A DNA stretch of 9,578 bases from CG2-30-36-39 sp964433225 (GTDB taxonomy: Bacteria > Patescibacteriota > Microgenomatia > UBA1400 > PJMF01): assembly GCA_964433225.1 (NCBI GenBank), contig CAYSQA010000015.1, forward strand, positions 1 through 9,578. Reading direction: 5' to 3'. Shown here in pieces: positions 6,484 to 9,578 of this stretch (the stretch's first letter is position 1; each line of letters opens with the position of its first letter). Position numbers and translations under genes: made by a program. The notes beneath the pieces are model-generated. The model saw only the letters and a list, made by a program, of their open reading frames with translations. It did not search any database and had not been told where the DNA came from.

Positions 6484-8889
6484 TTACAGAGTTTTTGTCA
6501 GAGCTAGTTTTAACACTTCAGCTACTGAAGAAACTGGTTTAAAAGTAACTGATTTTTTGACTGATTTGGGTATTTTTTCTAGATCTCTTTCGTTTTCTTG
6601 AGGGATAATAACTGTGGTGATTCCTGCTCGGTGGGCAGCAATTGCCTTTTCTTTTAAACCACCTATTCTCAGGACTTTACCTCTTAAAGTAACTTCGCCA
6701 GTCATAGCGACAGTTCTTTTTACGGCTATAGAAGTAAAGGCAGAAACAATCGCGGTAGTCAAAGTTACTCCTGCTGAAGGGCCATCTTTAGGGACTGCTC
6801 CTTCAGGAACATGAATGTGAATATCGGTTTTGTTGATTTTATTTTCACTAATACCAAGTTTTTTCAGGTTAGCTTTTACATAAGTAAAGGCAGCTTGTGC
6901 CGATTCTTTCATCACTTCACCTAATTGACCAGTGATTTGGATCCTGCCTTTGCCTGGAGCTAGGGCTACTTCAACAAAAAGAATGTCGCCACCCACTGCT
7001 GTCCAAGCCAAACCAGTGGCTGCTCCGACCATGTCTTTTTTCTCTGCCAGGCCATCATCAAATTTTTGTGGACCGAGAAATTTTTTAAGATCTTTAGTAT
7101 TCACAACGACTTTTTTCTTTTTGGGGTTGAGCACCAGTGTTTTAGCTATTTTTCTAGCAATAGTTTGTAAAGTTCTTTCTAAATTTCTTACTCCAGCTTC
7201 CCTAGTATAGCCACTGATAACTTTATTAATGACCTCATCTGCTAGCTCAATATTTTCTTCTTTCAGGCCATTTGACTTGATAACTTTAGCTAATAAGTGT
7301 TTTTTAACGATATTAAATTTTTCCTCATGAGTATAGCCAGAGTAGGTGATGATTTCCAAACGATCTCTGAGAGCAGGTGGAATAGTATCCAAGGTGTTAG
7401 CAGTAGTAATAAAAATAGTTTTTGAAAGATCAAATGGAAGGTCTAAATAGTGATCAACGAATTCTTTATTTTGTTCTGGATCTAATACTTCTAGCAAAGC
7501 AGCTGCTGGGTCACCACGGAAATCATTACCAATTTTATCAATTTCATCCAGCATAAAGACTGGGTTCATAGTTTTGGCTTGTTTAATGCCAGCGATAATC
7601 TTACCAGTCATGGCTCCGACGTAAGTTTTGCGATGACCTCTGATCTCAGCTTCGTCTCTAATGCCTCCTAATGAAACTTTGATAAATTCTCTTCCAAGAG
7701 CTTGAGCAATAGATTTTCCAATACTGGTCTTACCTACTCCTGGAGGACCGGCAAAACATAAAATAGTAGGGGTAGCATCGTTTTCTGTAGCTTTATTTCT
7801 TTGTTTAAGTTGTAAAACAGCAATGTACTCCAGAACTCTATCTTTTACGTCTTCTAAACCATAATGATATAAATCTAAGACTTTTTGAGCTTGTTTAAGA
7901 TCAACTTTCTCTTGAGAAGTTTTGCCCCAAGGCAAATCAAAGATAATGTCTAGCCAAGATCTAATGTAACCGGTCTCTGGGTTGTTAGGAGACATTTGTC
8001 TTAAACGTTTGATTTCTTTTTTGATGGTTTTCTTGATATCTTGATTGACTTTTAGTTTGGTGAGTTTGGTTAGATATGAGTCAGCCAATTCATCTTCATC
8101 ATCGATTTCACCCAGTTCTTTTTGAATGGTTCTTAATCTTTCTCTTAAAACACTCTCTCGCATGTGTTTATCAAATTTTTCTTGAGTTTTATAAACCACA
8201 TCTTTTTCTATTTCCAAGATTTTAATTTCTCTAGAGAGGTGATCAGCAACAGTTTTTAGTCTTTCTTTAACATCAATAATTTCCAAAATTGATTGTTTGA
8301 TTTGAGTAGATAAATTTAGAGTACTAGCAATTTGGTCAGCTAGTTCTCCAGCTTTGACTCCACTCAATAATTTCATGAAATTAAGAAATTCAACTGGTTT
8401 GCCCATTTGCACTGTTTTACGGAATGATTTTTGTAAATGGTTAGCTAACGCTTTGGTTTCATCATCATTCAATTCGATATCTCTAACTCTATTAGCAGTT
8501 GCTTCTAAATAGGGTTTTTCTTGAGTGAACTGTTGAATCTTGATTCTCCCAATTCCTCTTACCAGAGTATTAACTGTATCATCAGTTTTGATGGTTCTTT
8601 CTACCACCGCCAAAGTTCCGATTTCATATAAGTCTTTGGCTTTGGGACTAACAATTGAGGTTTTTTTCTGTGCCACTAGGATCACCAGTTTTTTGGGATT
8701 TTGAGTGGCTGCTTTGAGACCAGTTAAAGAAATTTTTCTTCCAAAAGTCAAAACAGACTCAGTGGCTGGGAAAAGAATTCCCTCTTTGAGAGGTACGACT
8801 GGTAGTTTTAATTGGTCAACTGGTAAGTTATTACTAGTTGGTAAATTAGTTGGTTGGTCTGAGGTAGTTTTTTCAGATATCCCGCTCAT
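6484..8889 (-). CDS. lon: Lon ATP-dependent serine protease (LonA type)
   Basis: The product, 801 residues, is full length for cytoplasmic LonA, which unfolds and degrades damaged and some regulatory proteins. The N-terminal substrate-binding LAN domain spans about 27-215, starting with LPVVPLKEGILFP. A coiled-coil linker follows, with RESVLRERLRTIQKELGE at about 244-261. The AAA+ module has Walker A GPPGVGKT (381-388), Walker B VFMLDEID (444-451), and the Lon signature GGIRDEAEIRGHRKTYVGA (408-426). The protease domain carries KDGPSAG with catalytic Ser705, and GGLKEK with Lys748. The 43-residue Ser-Lys distance equals that in the E. coli enzyme. No key residue is missing and there is no transmembrane segment, so this is not LonB. 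A good Shine-Dalgarno sits 8 nt before the ATG. The promoter carries a CIRCE-like operator, implying heat-shock control by HrcA. PEGA lipoprotein and SIMPL genes follow on the same strand. Confidence 0.98.
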   Translation of the reverse strand: MSGISEKTTSDQPTNLPTSNNLPVDQLKLPVVPLKEGILFPATESVLTFGRKISLTGLKAATQNPKKLVILVAQKKTSIVSPKAKDLYEIGTLAVVERTIKTDDTVNTLVRGIGRIKIQQFTQEKPYLEATANRVRDIELNDDETKALANHLQKSFRKTVQMGKPVEFLNFMKLLSGVKAGELADQIASTLNLSTQIKQSILEIIDVKERLKTVADHLSREIKILEIEKDVVYKTQEKFDKHMRESVLRERLRTIQKELGEIDDEDELADSYLTKLTKLKVNQDIKKTIKKEIKRLRQMSPNNPETGYIRSWLDIIFDLPWGKTSQEKVDLKQAQKVLDLYHYGLEDVKDRVLEYIAVLQLKQRNKATENDATPTILCFAGPPGVGKTSIGKSIAQALGREFIKVSLGGIRDEAEIRGHRKTYVGAMTGKIIAGIKQAKTMNPVFMLDEIDKIGNDFRGDPAAALLEVLDPEQNKEFVDHYLDLPFDLSKTIFITTANTLDTIPPALRDRLEIITYSGYTHEEKFNIVKKHLLAKVIKSNGLKEENIELADEVINKVISGYTREAGVRNLERTLQTIARKIAKTLVLNPKKKKVVVNTKDLKKFLGPQKFDDGLAEKKDMVGAATGLAWTAVGGDILFVEVALAPGKGRIQITGQLGEVMKESAQAAFTYVKANLKKLGISENKINKTDIHIHVPEGAVPKDGPSAGVTLTTAIVSAFTSIAVKRTVAMTGEVTLRGKVLRIGGLKEKAIAAHRAGITTVIIPQENERDLEKIPKSVKKSVTFKPVSSVAEVLKLALTKTL

Positions 8890-8897
8890 GAGTAAAT

Positions 8898-8902
8898 TCC
8901 TT
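8898..8902 (-). promoter_or_regulatory. Shine-Dalgarno site of lon
   Basis: AAGGA on the minus strand, 8 nt before the ATG at 8889, supports this start. It stands out because the other gene starts examined in this window lack a comparable site. Confidence 0.75.
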
Positions 8903-8911
8903 TTAATTGGA

Positions 8912-8938
8912 TTAGCATTCTATATTTTGGACTGCTAA
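8912..8938. promoter_or_regulatory. CIRCE-like operator (HrcA site) over the lon promoter
   Basis: The plus strand reads TTAGCATTC, nine bases, then GACTGCTAA. The CIRCE consensus is TTAGCACTC-N9-GAGTGCTAA, so 16 of 18 arm positions match and the spacer length is exact. It covers the whole -10 box (8917-8922) and lies between the -35 box and the predicted transcription start. A repressor bound here would block RNA polymerase. HrcA itself is not encoded in this window. Confidence 0.78.
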
Positions 8939-8945
8939 ATAGCAA
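8917..8945 (-). promoter_or_regulatory. lon promoter: TTGCTA, 17-bp spacer, TAGAAT
   Basis: On the minus strand a -35 box TTGCTA (8945-8940) and a -10 box TAGAAT (8922-8917) are separated by the ideal 17 bp. The predicted transcription start, about 7 nt downstream near 8910, gives a leader of about 20 nt that includes the Shine-Dalgarno. This is the only promoter in the window with both boxes recognisable. A small inverted repeat (TGCTA, two bases, TAGCA; 8933-8944) touches the -35 box. Confidence 0.65.
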
Positions 8946-8959
8946 GGTTCAAATTTAAT

Positions 8960-9553
8960 TTACTTATAAGATGTTTCTATTTTAGAGGTCCATAGTTTGC
9001 TTGGAGACCATTCAAGAAAATGGACAACATATTCATGTATTATTTTGCATGGAAGTAAAAACACTAGTAATAGTTTAATATTTTCTGGAAAAGTATCAAT
9101 TAGGCTTGGATTATATAGCCAGGTCCAAAAGTATAGTTCAAAGATATTAGGGAAAAATATTAATATTTTTTCATTTTTAATAAGAGAAAAAATTATTTCA
9201 CCAATAGTTCTAATAATAAAGTAAAAAATAGTAAATTGTAAAATAATATTTGTTATTTCTAAGTTAATTAACATATATAACATAACCAGTATGTATCCAT
9301 AGTGATCCAAAAATTTATCGTATAACTCGTAAGTAATTCGTTTTACTTTGTATAAACCAACAATAATTTGATAGTCTATTAAATCTAAAAAAAACATAGT
9401 TATTGCTCCCCAAACAGGGTTAGTAAAAATAACCAATGGAAAAAATATTCTTAAAAGAGATAAAAAAAACAAAATTTTAATTTGTTTTTTTGTTAGTTTA
9501 TTTTGCTTGCGCATTTCTTCATCAGTGTAACTATAATAGTCGCCATGTTTCAA
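8960..9553 (-). CDS. Small membrane protein resembling a degenerate CDP-alcohol phosphatidyltransferase
   Basis: The 197-residue protein has about five hydrophobic segments after a charged N-terminus. Its closest visible parallel is the CDP-alcohol phosphatidyltransferase fold, whose motif is D-x2-D-G-x2-A-R-x8-G-x3-D-x3-D. Here DLID (Asp57, Asp60) closes the second membrane helix and DKFLD (Asp79, Asp83) opens the third, as in that family. LSLLRIFFP (31-39) resembles the first-helix LTLFRVILIP of PgsA. The Gly and Ala-Arg residues of the motif are replaced and the D-D spacing is one residue longer, so catalytic activity is doubtful. The longest frame starts at a TTG (9553-9551), bounded upstream by an in-frame TAG at 9566-9564. 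The ATG at codon 14 is an alternative start. By eye it is more AT-rich than lon. No hairpin terminator separates it from the lon promoter. Confidence 0.7.
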   Translation of the reverse strand: MKHGDYYSYTDEEMRKQNKLTKKQIKILFFLSLLRIFFPLVIFTNPVWGAITMFFLDLIDYQIIVGLYKVKRITYELYDKFLDHYGYILVMLYMLINLEITNIILQFTIFYFIIRTIGEIIFSLIKNEKILIFFPNIFELYFWTWLYNPSLIDTFPENIKLLLVFLLPCKIIHEYVVHFLEWSPSKLWTSKIETSYK

Positions 9554-9578
9554 CCCTGGATTTTTCTAGTTATCACCG

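Noticed and set aside
8933..8944. A short inverted repeat, TGCTA-N2-TAGCA, considered as a terminator for the gene ending at 8960.
   Set aside because: The stem is only 5 bp with a 2-base loop and has no following T tract; it overlaps the CIRCE arm and lon -35 box and is more likely part of that control region.
9225..9300. A very AT-rich stretch with small palindromes (for example around TTAATTAA), considered as an origin or attachment site.
   Set aside because: It lies inside the open frame of the 197-residue membrane protein and is explained by its Ile/Leu/Tyr/Asn-rich coding. No DnaA-box clusters or direct repeats were seen.

Overview
The window is AT-rich and gene-dense, with short intergenic gaps. 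All six stop codons visible are TAA, and no gene needs TGA read as sense, so the standard bacterial code fits. Taken together, a divergent pair of polytopic membrane proteins (a PMT/GT39-like glycosyltransferase and a DUF2298 'YYY' protein), a PEGA/SH3 lipoprotein, a SIMPL-domain protein and a full-length Lon suggest a Candidatus Patescibacteria (CPR) genome, probably of the Microgenomates type. This placement is inferred from gene content and composition; there is no rRNA or other marker gene here. A run of exactly 100 Ns shows the window comes from a scaffolded draft or metagenome assembly.

Layout: (1) positions 1-1630, minus strand, hold a GT39-like glycosyltransferase that runs off the left edge. 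(2) A 65-bp divergent promoter region follows. (3) On the plus strand is a DUF2298 membrane protein, split on paper by the N-run at 2601-2700. The 55 bases on each side of the Ns are identical, and collapsing them restores one 685-codon frame. (4) Three bases later comes an unrecognised polytopic membrane protein, 3912-4694. (5) A bidirectional hairpin terminator, 4698-4732, separates this convergent pair of blocks. (6) On the minus strand, reading from right to left, lie lon (8889-6484), a PEGA/SH3 lipoprotein (6461-5586) and a SIMPL protein (5564-4737), with gaps of 21-22 bp. (7) At the right edge is a small minus-strand membrane protein (9553-8960) whose aspartate layout resembles a degenerate CDP-alcohol phosphatidyltransferase.

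How they may work together: the left half looks like a cell-surface glycosylation block, where the GT39-like enzyme would use a lipid-linked sugar and the DUF2298 protein is its usual genomic partner. The right half is a proteolysis and cell-envelope block. The lon promoter carries a close match (16 of 18 positions) to the CIRCE operator of the heat-shock repressor HrcA, placed over the -10 box. Lon has a Shine-Dalgarno site, but several other genes instead have an extended -10 box about 7-9 nt before the start codon and no Shine-Dalgarno, which suggests leaderless transcripts.
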